This document shows, piece after piece, positions 34,787-44,094 of a DNA stretch of 64,000 nucleotides. Both the position numbers and the translations under genes were made by a program. How positions within the stretch are numbered: the first letter of the stretch is position 1; each line of letters begins with the position of its first letter. Origin of the DNA: Arthrobacter antioxidans (lineage in GTDB: Bacteria; Actinomycetota; Actinomycetes; Actinomycetales; Micrococcaceae); the NCBI RefSeq assembly GCF_023100725.1, contig NZ_CP095501.1, forward strand, positions 3,348,001 through 3,412,000. The letters are read 5' to 3'. Below the pieces are notes generated by a model, which saw only the letters and a program-made list of their open reading frames with translations, was not told the DNA's origin and searched no databases.

Positions 34787-35770
34787 GTGCACACCACCCC
34801 GGTCAAGAAGGTCCTCGCAGCGTGGCTGCTCGGTCTCGTGCTCGTGGGCGCGGCCTTCGTGGCCACCGTCTCCTTCATGAACGGACGGCTCTACAGCCCC
34901 GAACACCAGGTGGACCTGTACCTCGAAGCGCTGCGTGACGGCGACGGCGGGGAGGCCCTGGGCCTGCTCAACGCGTCGGTCCCGGAGGGGGCCAATCCCG
35001 CCCTGCTGGACGGCGACGCCCTCCGCCGCGCGAGTGCGCCCGTGGAGGACGTCGACGTCGGCGAGGCGCGGGAATCGGGCGCCGACCGCGTCGAGGTCCC
35101 CGTGACCTACACCCTCGACGGCGAGGAGACCACCACGGTCTTCCCGCTCCGTCGCATCGACACCGAGTGGGGTTTCTTCAACGTCTGGCGCTTCGAGGAG
35201 TCCGTGCTGCCCACCGTGCAGGTGACGGTCGGGAACAGCGTGGAGGCCGCGGTGAACGGTGTGGACGTGGGGCTCCCCGACGGCGCCGCCGGGCTGGCCT
35301 CCTTCTACCCGGCAGCCATCACCGCGCAGTACGACGGGCAGTTCTTCGCCGCCCCCGAACAGCACGCCGTCGTCACGGGCCGGGAGCCGCCGCCTCCCCT
35401 GGCCCTCACCACGGAGGCGACGCCGGAACTCACCCGGGCGGTCGACGAGGAACTGCGGGCCTTCCTCGACGGGTGCGCCAGGCAGACCGTCTTCCAGCCG
35501 ACCAACTGCCCCTTCAACTACGTGACGAACGAGCGCCTGGCCGGGGACATCGCCTGGTCCATCGGGGAGTACCCCGCCGTCAGCATCACCGCGGAGGGCG
35601 GCGAGTGGCTCCTGGCACCGCTGCGGGGCTCCGCACGGATCGACACGCAGCTGCGGGACTTCTTCTCCGGGGCGGTCCGGGGCGTCTCCGAGACGGTCCC
35701 GTTCGAGTTCGAGGCCGATCTCACGGTAACCGGGGACGAGGTCACCGTGACGCCCGTCGTCCGCTACTAG
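34787..35770 (+). CDS. Hypothetical membrane-anchored protein
   Basis: A 327-residue protein with one N-terminal hydrophobic helix (residues 12-31) followed by a large, mostly beta-strand-like extracytoplasmic part. A pair of cysteines (near 231 and 242, in DGCARQTVFQPTNCPF) could form a disulfide. I do not recognise a family beyond conserved actinobacterial proteins of unknown function. TAACGT (34775-34780) is six bases before the GTG start, consistent with a leaderless message. Its stop lies 16 bases from the convergent SDR gene. Confidence 0.6.
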   Translation: MHTTPVKKVLAAWLLGLVLVGAAFVATVSFMNGRLYSPEHQVDLYLEALRDGDGGEALGLLNASVPEGANPALLDGDALRRASAPVEDVDVGEARESGADRVEVPVTYTLDGEETTTVFPLRRIDTEWGFFNVWRFEESVLPTVQVTVGNSVEAAVNGVDVGLPDGAAGLASFYPAAITAQYDGQFFAAPEQHAVVTGREPPPPLALTTEATPELTRAVDEELRAFLDGCARQTVFQPTNCPFNYVTNERLAGDIAWSIGEYPAVSITAEGGEWLLAPLRGSARIDTQLRDFFSGAVRGVSETVPFEFEADLTVTGDEVTVTPVVRY

Positions 35771-35786
35771 CCCGTCCCGGCCGGCG

Positions 35787-36878
35787 TCAGGGAATGAGCT
35801 TCTCGGCGCGGTAGCGCTCGAACAGGTCCGTGAAGGCGTCGAGGGTCCGCCGGTATCCGGTGAAGCCGGCCACCCGGCTCTTGCCCATGTCGGTGACCAC
35901 CTCGATCCCGCGCCCGAGGTCGCTGTCCGTATGCCACCAGGAGGCCATGCGATCCAGCCGGGGTTCCGCCAGGCCGTGGCGCGCGGCGAGGTCCGCCCAC
36001 TGGTCCTGCCGCCCGGCCATCGCCTGCTCCAGCGGTCGCGGCGCGCCGTCGTAGCCCTCCCAGTCCACCCCGAAGTGGGCGGCGAGCTGCGGCCACATCC
36101 AGCGCCACCGGAACACGTCGCCGTTCACGATGTTGAACGCCTCGTCGGCGCCCGCGGGGGTCGTCGACGCCCACAGCATGTGCTCCGCGAGCAGGCCGGC
36201 GTCCGTCATGTCGGTCAGCCCGTTCCACTGCGTCTCCGAGCCGGGGAACACGAAGGGCTCGCCCGCGTCCCTGCACAGTGCCGCCTGCGTGGCGAGCGTG
36301 AGGCCCATGTTCATCGCGTTGCCGACGGCGTGGCCGATCACGGTGTGCGCGCGGTGCACCGACCAGGTGAAGCCCTGATCCGCCGCCGCGGCGAACAGTT
36401 CGTCCTCCTGCGCGTAGTAGAAGTTGCGGACCGGCAGGCGCGGCTCCTCCTCGTGGAACGGCGTGTCCGCCATCTCGCCCGCCGCGTAGGCCTCGAACGG
36501 GCCGAGGTAGTGCTTGAGCCCGGTCATGAGGGCCACATGGGCCACGTCCATGCCGCGCAGCGCGGCGAGCAGGTCACGCAGCATGCCGGCGTTGACCTCG
36601 ATGTTCTCCTCCTCGGTGTCCCTGCGGGACCAGGCGGTGAAGAAGACGTGCGTGGGATGCTCCGGTGCGAGGACCGCGGCGAGCGCCTCGGCAGAGGTCA
36701 GGTCCGCGGACAGCCAGCGCACGCCCTCCCGCGCGGCGCCGGGCCGGCGGGACAGCGCCAGCACGGGCCACCCGTCGGCGAGGAGCTTCTCGACGAGCGC
36801 CGATCCGGCGATGCCGGTCGCCCCCACCACGAGGGCTGTCCCTGGGGTGGTGCCTGCTGGTCGGTCGTCGATCGTCAT
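35787..36878 (-). CDS. SDR family oxidoreductase, PRISE-like
   Basis: A 363-residue atypical short-chain dehydrogenase. The nucleotide-binding motif is VVGATGIAG near residue 20. The segments MTGLKHYLGPFE, NFYYAQEDELF and WSVHRAHTVIGHA resemble the PRISE (progesterone 5-beta-reductase/iridoid synthase-like) group, where YYAQED takes the place of the usual YxxxK motif. Members reduce activated C=C bonds with NADPH; substrate here is unknown. The start at 36878 has GAGGAG close upstream. A 215-base gap separates it from the next gene on the same strand; I see no clear element in that gap. Confidence 0.75.
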   Translation of the reverse strand: MTIDDRPAGTTPGTALVVGATGIAGSALVEKLLADGWPVLALSRRPGAAREGVRWLSADLTSAEALAAVLAPEHPTHVFFTAWSRRDTEEENIEVNAGMLRDLLAALRGMDVAHVALMTGLKHYLGPFEAYAAGEMADTPFHEEEPRLPVRNFYYAQEDELFAAAADQGFTWSVHRAHTVIGHAVGNAMNMGLTLATQAALCRDAGEPFVFPGSETQWNGLTDMTDAGLLAEHMLWASTTPAGADEAFNIVNGDVFRWRWMWPQLAAHFGVDWEGYDGAPRPLEQAMAGRQDQWADLAARHGLAEPRLDRMASWWHTDSDLGRGIEVVTDMGKSRVAGFTGYRRTLDAFTDLFERYRAEKLIP

Positions 36879-37093
36879 GGTGCGCTCCTCGTCGTGATGC
36901 TGCCGGCGAAGTGCCGGCACGGTGTGGGGTGGGGGGCGGCGTCGGGCACGACCCGCTCTGCGGCACACCCGTGCCGGGCCTGACTGCCCCGAATCGGACG
37001 GAGTGCCGGTCGTCCGCGCCGGGACCGGGTGCGTCCCGGGGGACGCCGCACCGGGTCCGGACGCCCGGCGCGGCGGCATGCCCTACGGGAGGA

Positions 37094-39082
37094 TCAGTCG
37101 AGGCCCCGCAGGTCCAGGGTCAGGCTCGTCCCGCCGTCGGCCGAGAGCGTGACGGGGATCCCCCAGTCCTGCTGGTACAGGTGGCATGCGGCGTGGTCGG
37201 GGATCTCGCCGCCCGGCTCGCCGTCGCAGGACGCGGCGCGGGCGGTGATGTGCAGGACGCCGCCGTCGGCGTCCGGGGAGAGCACGAGCTCGCGGGTCAG
37301 GCCCGTCGATGTGCCGCCGCCCGAGACGAGGAGCGATTCCGGCGACGCACTGATCTTCAGCTGCGTGGGATCACCCCAGCGGTCGTCCAGCTTCTGGCCC
37401 TTCGGCGCGGTGAAGCGCACGGTGAGGCCCACCGGGCCCGCGGACATCGGCGTGGTGGGCCGCTGGGTCCGGGAGGCTCCCTCGTCCACGGCGAGGGTCT
37501 CCTTGGGCAGCGGGACCCGGACCAGCTGGTGCCGGTTGGCCTCGACGACGATCAGCAGCGGGTCCCCGCCGTCGGCCACGGGCGTCAGGTCCACGAGGAC
37601 GTCGGACGGCTCGGACAGGCCGCGGAGCAGCGTCGAGACCTGGCGGGTCGCGGGGTCGTACCGGCGGACGGCGCCGTTGTAGGTGTCGGCGATGGCGATG
37701 GAGCCATCGGGGAGCGCGGTGACGCCGAGGGGGTGCTGCAGCCGCGCCTGCCCGGCGTCGCCGTCACGGAAGCCGAAGTCGAACAGGCCGGTCCCGACGG
37801 CGGTCTGCACCTGCACGCGCCGGCTGCCGTCGACCTCGAGGAAGGACAGGATCCGCACGGAGGAGGTCTCCGAATCGGCGATCCAGATGCTGCCGTTCGC
37901 GTCCTCCGCGAGGCCCGAGGACTGCGCGAACCACGCGGCCGACGCATCGCCGTCGAGCAGTCCCTCCAGGCCCGTCCCGGCGAGGATGTCGACGGCGTGG
38001 GTGCGGGGGTCGTAGGTGAAGATCTGGTGCGTGCCGGCCATCGCGACGACCACGCGGTCCAGGACCGTCGAGTGGAGCACGTCCCAGGGCGAGGACAGCG
38101 ATACGTTCAGCGCGTCGGTGCCGAGCTCCGTCTCCGTGAGGCGCGGCGCCTCGCTCTCCGCGTCCACCTCGAAGGCGTTCTCCTGCAGCCCGGTCTTCGT
38201 GTGGTTGCCGGCGTCGAGCAGGCGCTGGGTGCCGTTGCCCGCGAGCGTGCGCACCTCGCCCGTGGCGAGGTCCACGCCGCGCAGGCGGTGGTTCACGGAA
38301 TCGGCGACGACGACGTCGTACCCGACCTCGGCGGCGAGCTCGGCGGGCAGCAGGGCGAGCCCCTGCGGCTCGTTGAACTCCGCATCGTCGGCACCGCCGT
38401 CGCGGAAGCCCTTCGTGCCGGAGCCGATGGTGCGGCGCACCGTGACGAGGTCCGCCTCGAGCTCCACGAGCCGGTGGTGGCCGGTGTCGCCGGCGAGGAA
38501 GGTGCCGGTGGCGGGCAGCGCGAGGAGCTTGCCGGGGAACTTCAGGTCACCCGCCGTGCTCTCCGCCGGGACGTAGGGGCCGTCGCCGCGGTGCAGCGTG
38601 CCCTTGGCCTCGTGCTCGGCGACGAGCTCCTCGACGAGGGACGTGAGGCCTGCGGCGTGGCCCTCGCCGGAGAGGTGGGCCACGATGTAGCCCTCCGGGT
38701 CGATGACGACGAGCGTGGGCCACGCGCGGGCCGTGTAGGCCTGCCACGTGGTCAGCTCCGGATCGTCGAGGACGGGGTGGTGGATGTCGTAGCGTTCGAC
38801 GGCGGCGGCCAGTGCATCGGGGTCCGCCTCGTGCTCGAACTTCGGTGAGTGCACGCCGACCGTCACCAGGACGTCCGAGTGCTGCTCCTCGAGCGGGCGG
38901 AGCTCGTCGAGGACGTGCAGGCAGTTGATGCAGCAGAAGGTCCAGAAATCGAGGATCACGATTTTTCCGCGGAGGTCCTCGAGCTGCAGCTGCCTGCCGC
39001 CGGTGTTGAGCCAATTGCGGCCGGTCAGGGCTGAGCCGCGCACGCGGTAGTTGGCGCGGGTGCGCACGGTGGTCTCGGTCAT
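37094..39082 (-). CDS. Thioredoxin-NHL repeat protein (NHLRC2-like)
   Basis: A 662-residue cytoplasmic protein. Residues 25-170 are a thioredoxin-like domain with the redox motif Cys51-Ile-Asn-Cys54 (FWTFCCINC). Residues about 185-540 form an NHL beta-propeller, with repeats such as EFNEPQGLALLP and LQHPLGVTALPDGSIAIADT. A final beta domain follows. Domain order matches animal NHLRC2 and its bacterial homologs, whose biochemical role is unsettled. The start overlaps the stop of the CopD-CtaG gene by four bases, tying it to copper or cytochrome oxidase maturation. Confidence 0.82.
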   Translation of the reverse strand: MTETTVRTRANYRVRGSALTGRNWLNTGGRQLQLEDLRGKIVILDFWTFCCINCLHVLDELRPLEEQHSDVLVTVGVHSPKFEHEADPDALAAAVERYDIHHPVLDDPELTTWQAYTARAWPTLVVIDPEGYIVAHLSGEGHAAGLTSLVEELVAEHEAKGTLHRGDGPYVPAESTAGDLKFPGKLLALPATGTFLAGDTGHHRLVELEADLVTVRRTIGSGTKGFRDGGADDAEFNEPQGLALLPAELAAEVGYDVVVADSVNHRLRGVDLATGEVRTLAGNGTQRLLDAGNHTKTGLQENAFEVDAESEAPRLTETELGTDALNVSLSSPWDVLHSTVLDRVVVAMAGTHQIFTYDPRTHAVDILAGTGLEGLLDGDASAAWFAQSSGLAEDANGSIWIADSETSSVRILSFLEVDGSRRVQVQTAVGTGLFDFGFRDGDAGQARLQHPLGVTALPDGSIAIADTYNGAVRRYDPATRQVSTLLRGLSEPSDVLVDLTPVADGGDPLLIVVEANRHQLVRVPLPKETLAVDEGASRTQRPTTPMSAGPVGLTVRFTAPKGQKLDDRWGDPTQLKISASPESLLVSGGGTSTGLTRELVLSPDADGGVLHITARAASCDGEPGGEIPDHAACHLYQQDWGIPVTLSADGGTSLTLDLRGLD

Positions 39083-41223
39083 TCATCGTCTCCTGCGGTG
39101 GTGGTCACCCGCGCCGTGGGCTGCTGGCCTGCACGGGCGGGTCCGGCGTCGCGCGCGGCGAGGTCGGCGAACATGCTGTTGTAAGCCGCGAGGTCGGCGT
39201 CGTTATTCCTGTCCGCGGCGCGGTCCTTGCGCTTCGTCTCCCGCGCGTCCGAACGTGACCACACGATCGCGACGCCGATCGCGAGCAGCAGCGTGGGGAT
39301 CTCGCCCACGCCCCACGTCACGGCGCCGCCCACCTGCTGGTCGGCGAGGGCGGAGGGCCCCCACTCGCGGCCCATGTTGCCGAACCAGGAGGCCTCGAGC
39401 AGTGACGTCGAGCCCATGAGGGTCACGCCGAAGAAGGCGTGGAAGGCCATGGTCGCGAACAGGAGCAGCAGCCGCATGGGGTAGGGGGCGCGGAACGGGA
39501 CGGGGTCGGAGCCGATCATGGACAGCACGAAGATGTAGCCGGTGATCAGGAAGTGGGTGATCATCAGTTCGTGGCCCACGTGCTCGCGCAGCGCGAAGCC
39601 GAACAGCGGCGAGTAGTAGAACACGATGATGGACGCCACGAAGTTGCCGGCCGCGACGAGCGGGTGCGTGATGATCCGCGACGGCCAGGAGTGCACGATC
39701 ACGAGGATCCACTCCCGGATGCCGCGCGTGCCGTCCCGCCGGGCGCTGAGCGCCTTGAGCGCGAGGGTGACGGGCGCACCGAGGACGAGGAACAGCGGCA
39801 CCACCATTGTCAGGGCCATGTGGTCCACCATGTGCGCGCTGAAGAGCACCATGCCGTAGACGGCGGGGGCACCGGAGGTGAAGTAGGTGAGGAGCGCAAG
39901 GCCCGTCAGCCAGCTCATGAGCTTCAGCGGTGACCAGGAGTCGCCGCGGCGGTGCAGCTTCACGACGCCCAGGACGTAGGCGACGGCGAAGGTCGCCGCG
40001 ACCGCGATCCACAGCCAGTCGGGGCGCCACTCGGTGAGCCAGCGGGCCGCGGTGGGCTCGGGCGGGAGGTCGTATCCGGTCAGGATCCGCGCCGGGCCGG
40101 CCTCGGTGGGCAGTTCCTCGGAGCGGGGCGGTGCCGTGCGCCCGAGGGCCCCGGCCACACCCAGCACGGCACTCATGATGAGGAGTTCGACGATGATGAG
40201 CTGCCACAGGACGCGGCGCGCGGACATCCTCGACGCGGTGGACCCGGCGGGGGCCTCGAGCTGCGGGATGATCCACTGCCGGTGCATCCAGCCGATACCG
40301 CCGAGCAGGATCGTGGCGATGGTCTTGAACGTGACGAGCAGCCCCCACGGGGAGCTGAGCTGCCCGAGATCGGAGATCCGGAGGCCGGCGTTCACCACGC
40401 CGGAGGCGACCACGAGGATGAACGCGAAGCCGGCCAGCGCGGAGAAGCGCTTGAGGACCGGGAGGGTCTGCTCGCCGAGCGTGCCGCCCACCACGGCGAG
40501 GGCGATGATCCCGCCGACCCACAGGCAGACACCCACCAGGTGCAGGGCGATCGAGTTCACGGCGGCGTTGTGGTCGTTCCCGCTGGCGGAGTGGCCGATC
40601 AGGGCCATGGGCAGCAGGTTCAGGAGGGCGAGCACCAGGGTCAGGGCCAGCCCGGTCTGCGACCGCACGCCGAACAGGAGCGTTGCCAGGACGGCCGAGA
40701 CGATGGATGTCACGAGCCAGGCGCGTCCGGTGGAGAAGTCGGTGAGGAAAGCGGCGAGCCCCTGCGTATAGGTGGGGTCGGTGCTGAGCGGCAGTCCCGC
40801 CGCGTCCGAGTAGGTGAAGATCATGACGCCGAGCGCACCGAGCGTCCAGGCCACGGCGGAGACGGCGGCGAGCAGCATCACACGGGAGAAGGCGGGGTGC
40901 TCGGCGGCTGTCTCCGCGGGCTTCCGGCCCCGCGGGCCGACGCGGCGCGGGAGCATGACGACGGCAAAGACGAGGGCGCCGATGGTCGCGGCGGCGGCCG
41001 TGTTGTTGAGCACCTTGGCGACCGGCAGGCCCCATCGGGTCAGGGCGCCGGGGTCTCCGAGCTGCCGCGCGGCGGCCGCCCCCGTGTAGAGCAGGGCGAC
41101 GGTGAGGGCGCCGAGGACGACGACGCCGGCCAGGACGAGCCAGCCTGTCCCGACGGCACGCTCGGGGGAAGAAGCGGCGGCAGTCTCCCGGGGTTGCTTC
41201 GCAATGGTCGGCACGTACACCAT
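39079..41223 (-). CDS. CopD-CtaG fusion membrane protein
   Basis: A 714-residue polytopic protein. The first 380 residues resemble CopD copper-resistance permeases (HLVGVCLWVGGIIALAVV, then SALAGFAFILVVASGVV). The second half is a CtaG / caa3 oxidase assembly domain with histidine-rich helices (MVLFSAHMVDHMALTMV, HPLVAAGNFV, HELMITHFLITGY). It is expected to handle copper at the membrane for cytochrome oxidase assembly. The exact start is uncertain: the ATG at 41223 abuts a -10-like TAGAGA, so a GTG three codons in could be the leaderless start. Confidence 0.82.
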   Translation of the reverse strand: MVYVPTIAKQPRETAAASSPERAVGTGWLVLAGVVVLGALTVALLYTGAAAARQLGDPGALTRWGLPVAKVLNNTAAAATIGALVFAVVMLPRRVGPRGRKPAETAAEHPAFSRVMLLAAVSAVAWTLGALGVMIFTYSDAAGLPLSTDPTYTQGLAAFLTDFSTGRAWLVTSIVSAVLATLLFGVRSQTGLALTLVLALLNLLPMALIGHSASGNDHNAAVNSIALHLVGVCLWVGGIIALAVVGGTLGEQTLPVLKRFSALAGFAFILVVASGVVNAGLRISDLGQLSSPWGLLVTFKTIATILLGGIGWMHRQWIIPQLEAPAGSTASRMSARRVLWQLIIVELLIMSAVLGVAGALGRTAPPRSEELPTEAGPARILTGYDLPPEPTAARWLTEWRPDWLWIAVAATFAVAYVLGVVKLHRRGDSWSPLKLMSWLTGLALLTYFTSGAPAVYGMVLFSAHMVDHMALTMVVPLFLVLGAPVTLALKALSARRDGTRGIREWILVIVHSWPSRIITHPLVAAGNFVASIIVFYYSPLFGFALREHVGHELMITHFLITGYIFVLSMIGSDPVPFRAPYPMRLLLLFATMAFHAFFGVTLMGSTSLLEASWFGNMGREWGPSALADQQVGGAVTWGVGEIPTLLLAIGVAIVWSRSDARETKRKDRAADRNNDADLAAYNSMFADLAARDAGPARAGQQPTARVTTTAGDDE

Positions 41224-41294
41224 TCTCTACCCCGAGTAGAAATAGGGCCAATCTCCGGCGGGTCCGTGCCGGGTCCGGAACGGGCCCGGCAACG

Positions 41295-41330
41295 CCAGGG
41301 GACCGCCGCCTGATGGCAACGGTCCCCTGG
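41295..41330 (-). terminator. Terminator hairpin after hup
   Basis: CCAGGGGACCG (41295-41305) pairs with CGGTCCCCTGG (41320-41330) around a 14-base loop, just beyond the HU gene on the minus strand. Confidence 0.65.
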
Positions 41331-41348
41331 GGTCGGTCAGTCCTGGGA

Positions 41349-41627
41349 CTACTTGGCGGAAGCCTTCAGCTTCGAGCCGGCGGTCAGCTTGACGCTGTGG
41401 CCGGCGGCGATCTGGATGGTCTCGCCGGTCTGCGGGTTGCGGCCCGTGCGGGCTGCGCGGCTGGTGCGCTCGACGGCGAGCCATCCGGGGATGGTGATCT
41501 TCTCGTCCTTGGCGATGGACTCGGAGAAGACGTCGAACAGCGCATCGAGGACGCTGTTGACGGCAGCCTGGCTGGTGTCAGCCTTCGCGGCTACCTCTGC
41601 AACAAGTTCACTACGGTTCTTAGCCAA
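41349..41627 (-). CDS. hup: HU family DNA-binding protein
   Basis: A 92-residue nucleoid protein of standard HU length, without the Lys/Ala-rich tail found in mycobacterial and streptomycete HupB/HupS. The DNA-embracing arm includes RTSRAARTGRNPQTGETIQI (residues about 53-72) with the proline that intercalates into DNA. A good GGAGGAC ribosome-binding site precedes the ATG. It is monocistronic, with its own terminator. Confidence 0.95.
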   Translation of the reverse strand: MAKNRSELVAEVAAKADTSQAAVNSVLDALFDVFSESIAKDEKITIPGWLAVERTSRAARTGRNPQTGETIQIAAGHSVKLTAGSKLKASAK

Positions 41628-41807
41628 TTTTTGTCCTCCTGGACGTCACTCTTCTGAAAGAGCTTTTCGCGGTATTCGAAAAGCCTCTGTCCGAAAACTT
41701 ACCAGCTTGGACGCCCCGACCCGCGTGTTCACGCGGCTTTGCGGCGGAAACACGGCTGTGTCGAGGCTGTTTTCCGGGCGTCCGGCCCCGATCGGGGCAC
41801 CATCGCG

Positions 41808-41840
41808 AAGAAGCCGCCACCCGAGGGGTGACGGCTTCTT
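41808..41840 (-). terminator. Terminator of the rpmB-rpmG-rpsN operon
   Basis: AAGAAGCCGCCACCC (41808-41822) faces GGGTGACGGCTTCTT (41826-41840): a 15-position stem with one wobble pair and a three-base loop. It lies 56 bases after rpsN. Confidence 0.75.
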
Positions 41841-41896
41841 CGGTTACCGCGTGAGGCGGCGGGTGATGCGGTGGGGCGTGGTGCCCCGGGGGCTGA

Positions 41897-42202
41897 CTAC
41901 CAGCTCGACTTGGTCACGCCGGGCAGCTCGCCCCGGTGCGCCATGTCGCGGAAGCGGACACGCGAGATGCCGAACTTCTGGAGCGTGCCGCGGGGGCGGC
42001 CGTCGATCTGGTCGCGGTTGCGCAGGCGCACCGGCGAGGCGTTGCGGGGAAGCTTCTGCAGGCCGAGGCGTGCGGCTTCGCGTGCTTCGTCGGTGGCGTT
42101 CTCGTCGACGAGGGTCTTCTTGAGCTCGAGGCGCTTGGCCGCGTAGCGCTCCACGATGACCTTGCGCTGCTCGTTGCGAGCAATCTTTGACTTCTTGGCC
42201 AT
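41897..42202 (-). CDS. rpsN: 30S ribosomal protein uS14, zinc-free form
   Basis: A 101-residue uS14 of the long, cysteine-free (C-) type. The usual zinc-ribbon cysteines are absent; the corresponding region reads [19 protein letters not shown]. Such paralogs replace the zinc-binding 61-residue form when zinc is scarce. It is the third gene of a typical C- operon, three bases after rpmG. Confidence 0.95.
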   Translation of the reverse strand: MAKKSKIARNEQRKVIVERYAAKRLELKKTLVDENATDEAREAARLGLQKLPRNASPVRLRNRDQIDGRPRGTLQKFGISRVRFRDMAHRGELPGVTKSSW

Positions 42203-42205
42203 GGT

Positions 42206-42373
42206 TTAGCGCTCCTCTCGGAATTCGACGTGCTTGCGGATCTTGGGGTCGTACTTCATCAGGACCATGCGGTCCGGATCGTTACGACGGTTCTTGCGCG
42301 TCACGTAGGTGTAGCCCGTCCCGGCGGTGGACTTCAGCTTGATGATCGGACGTACGTCCTTGTCCTTGGCCAT
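42206..42373 (-). CDS. rpmG: 50S ribosomal protein bL33, zinc-free form
   Basis: A 55-residue protein starting [20 protein letters not shown] and ending KHVEFREER. It lacks the two CxxC zinc motifs of the C+ form. Its ATG overlaps the rpmB stop by one base (TAATG). Small size keeps it below common ORF cut-offs, but reading frame, operon position and family match are clear. Confidence 0.95.
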   Translation of the reverse strand: MAKDKDVRPIIKLKSTAGTGYTYVTRKNRRNDPDRMVLMKYDPKIRKHVEFREER

Positions 42374-42609
42374 TAGAGCTTCACTCCCCTCGCGAGGATG
42401 GACGCGACGACCGCGTCGATGCCGCGCACGTCGATGGTCTTGATACCGCGGGCCGAGACCTGCAGGGTCACGTTGCGGCGCAGGGAAGGCACGTAGTAGC
42501 GCTTCTTCTGAATGTTGGGATCGAACCGGCGCTTGTTACGGCGGTGCGAGTGCGAAATGCTGTGTCCAAAGCCGGGCTCGGCTCCGGTCACTTGGCAGTG
42601 GGCTGCCAT
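42373..42609 (-). CDS. rpmB: 50S ribosomal protein bL28, zinc-free form
   Basis: A 78-residue bL28 with the family blocks [37 protein letters not shown] and [17 protein letters not shown]. It has a single cysteine (Cys5), so no zinc knuckle. GGAGGAG precedes the ATG. It leads the rpmB-rpmG-rpsN operon, which in other actinobacteria is repressed by Zur; a Zur-like inverted repeat lies about 60 bases upstream. Confidence 0.95.
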   Translation of the reverse strand: MAAHCQVTGAEPGFGHSISHSHRRNKRRFDPNIQKKRYYVPSLRRNVTLQVSARGIKTIDVRGIDAVVASILARGVKL

Positions 42610-42666
42610 AACTCTCCTCCAGATTAGATGAACGTGACGGAATCACTTGTTGGGCGTCCCGCCACC

Positions 42667-42687
42667 AGTAATGACACCGTTATTACT
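42667..42687. promoter_or_regulatory. Zur-box-like inverted repeat upstream of rpmB
   Basis: AGTAATGAC-ACC-GTTATTACT is a 21-bp inverted repeat with 8 of 9 arm positions matching. It is A/T-rich in a G/C-rich background, as actinobacterial Zur operators are. The rest of the 300-base gap (42610-42913) shows only a TAGAAT -10-like element near 42795 on the minus strand. Confidence 0.6.
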
Positions 42688-42913
42688 GCAGCTTTCCGGA
42701 GGTTGACCTGGCAGGGTGAGAACCTGCCGAAGCGCCTCGCCGCGGGGAAGACGGTGAAGTTCAGGCGGGGCGCGGCCTTGCGGCCGGCACAGCCTTGAAT
42801 TCTAGGTAGTCGCGGGTCGCTGGGCAAATTCCTCCCGTCCGTGGAAGGGCGTCATCAGCCACAGCCAAACGCCCTACCATCCTACCGGCAGGATCAGGCG
42901 TGGCCAAAACGGG

Positions 42914-44056
42914 TCAGTCGTCGATCAGCCCGTCCCGGCCGACGACGGCGGGCTCGTCCGGACCGGCACCGAGGCGGTCCCCGTCGACGACGGCGTCCGA
43001 ATCCACGATGGCATTCCGCACGACCGCCCCGGCCTTCACCCGCACCCGGTTCAGGAGGACGGAATCCTCCACGACCGCCCCGGCCTCGACCGTCGTCCCG
43101 GAACCGACGACGCTCCGGCGGACCGTGCCGAACACCCGTGCCCCGGGGGCGATCAGCGAGCTCCCGACGACGGCGCCGTCGCCGACGAACGCCGGTACCA
43201 GTTCCGAGGGCTCGGTGAGGATGGGCCAGTCCGGGTCGGCGAGATCGAGGCCCTCGCCGTCCACGAGGTCCAGGTGGGCGCGGAGGTAGTTGGTCGGCGT
43301 CCCGAGGTCCCGCCAGTACCCCCCGAGCCGGTGCTCGACGACGGAACCCTGCTGCACCAGGTGGGGCACGAGGTGGTGTCCGTAGTCACCCAGGTCGTCA
43401 TGGGCGTCCTCCAGGTGCTCGAGGGCGTCGAGGAGGGTCGAAGCCGTGTACAGGAAGATCTCCGTCGTGACGATGCGCGTCCGGGGCTCCTCCGGCTTGT
43501 ACGCGAAGTCGGTCACCCGGCCGTCGTCGTCCACGACCACGACGCCGTGGGCGGAGGCGTCGCCGTCGAAGTCCACGGTGACCACCGTGAGCGCGGCCCC
43601 GCGGTCGAGGTGCGTGGCGACGACGTCGCGGTAGTCGAGCCGGTAGAGGTGGTCCGAGCTGAGGACGAGCACCAGGTCCGGCGCGAAGTCACGGATGGAC
43701 GCTGCCTGACGGAGCAGGCCGTCGGCGTTGCCCTCGGCGAACCCCTCCCCCGCTCCCCCACTGAACGGGGGCAGCACCAGCAGCCCGCCGCGCGTGCGGT
43801 CGAGGTCCCAGGGCCGGCCGTTGCGGAGGTGGTCGTTGATCGTCTTCGGCTGGTACTGCTCCATGACCCACACGTCGGAGATGCCGCTGTGGTGCAGGTT
43901 GGATAGCGGGATGTCGATCAGCCGGAAGCTGCCGCCGACGGGCATGACGGGCTTGGCCCGGTGGTCGGTGAGCGCGCCGAGGCGCCCTCCCGCTCCGCCG
44001 GCGAGCACGATCGCGAGGGTGCGCGGCTGCTGCCGGGCCTTCGTCTGCTGGTCCAT
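42914..44056 (-). CDS. GlgC-like sugar-1-phosphate nucleotidyltransferase
   Basis: A 380-residue nucleotidyltransferase resembling ADP-glucose pyrophosphorylase. The N-terminal nucleotide loop is VLAGGAGGRLGALTDHRAKP (residues about 17-36), followed by FRLIDIPLSNLHHSG and the catalytic-region VLVLSSDHLYRLDYRD. The C-terminal 100 residues are a left-handed beta-helix with hexapeptide repeats (GAVVGSSLIAPGARVFG). It would make an NDP-sugar, most likely ADP- or UDP-glucose type; it is divergent enough from classical GlgC that the sugar is uncertain. The ATG at 44056 is chosen by homology, although the frame runs open through the tandem repeat upstream to a GTG at 44197. Confidence 0.72.
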   Translation of the reverse strand: MDQQTKARQQPRTLAIVLAGGAGGRLGALTDHRAKPVMPVGGSFRLIDIPLSNLHHSGISDVWVMEQYQPKTINDHLRNGRPWDLDRTRGGLLVLPPFSGGAGEGFAEGNADGLLRQAASIRDFAPDLVLVLSSDHLYRLDYRDVVATHLDRGAALTVVTVDFDGDASAHGVVVVDDDGRVTDFAYKPEEPRTRIVTTEIFLYTASTLLDALEHLEDAHDDLGDYGHHLVPHLVQQGSVVEHRLGGYWRDLGTPTNYLRAHLDLVDGEGLDLADPDWPILTEPSELVPAFVGDGAVVGSSLIAPGARVFGTVRRSVVGSGTTVEAGAVVEDSVLLNRVRVKAGAVVRNAIVDSDAVVDGDRLGAGPDEPAVVGRDGLIDD

Positions 44057-44094
44057 GGGCCGTCCTGTCGTGGTCGTGGTCGTGTCGTGGTCGG

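Noticed and set aside
42624..42827. Small minus-strand open frame (67 codons) upstream of rpmB
   Set aside because: Overlaps the Zur-like repeat and leader, has no convincing start signal and no recognisable product.
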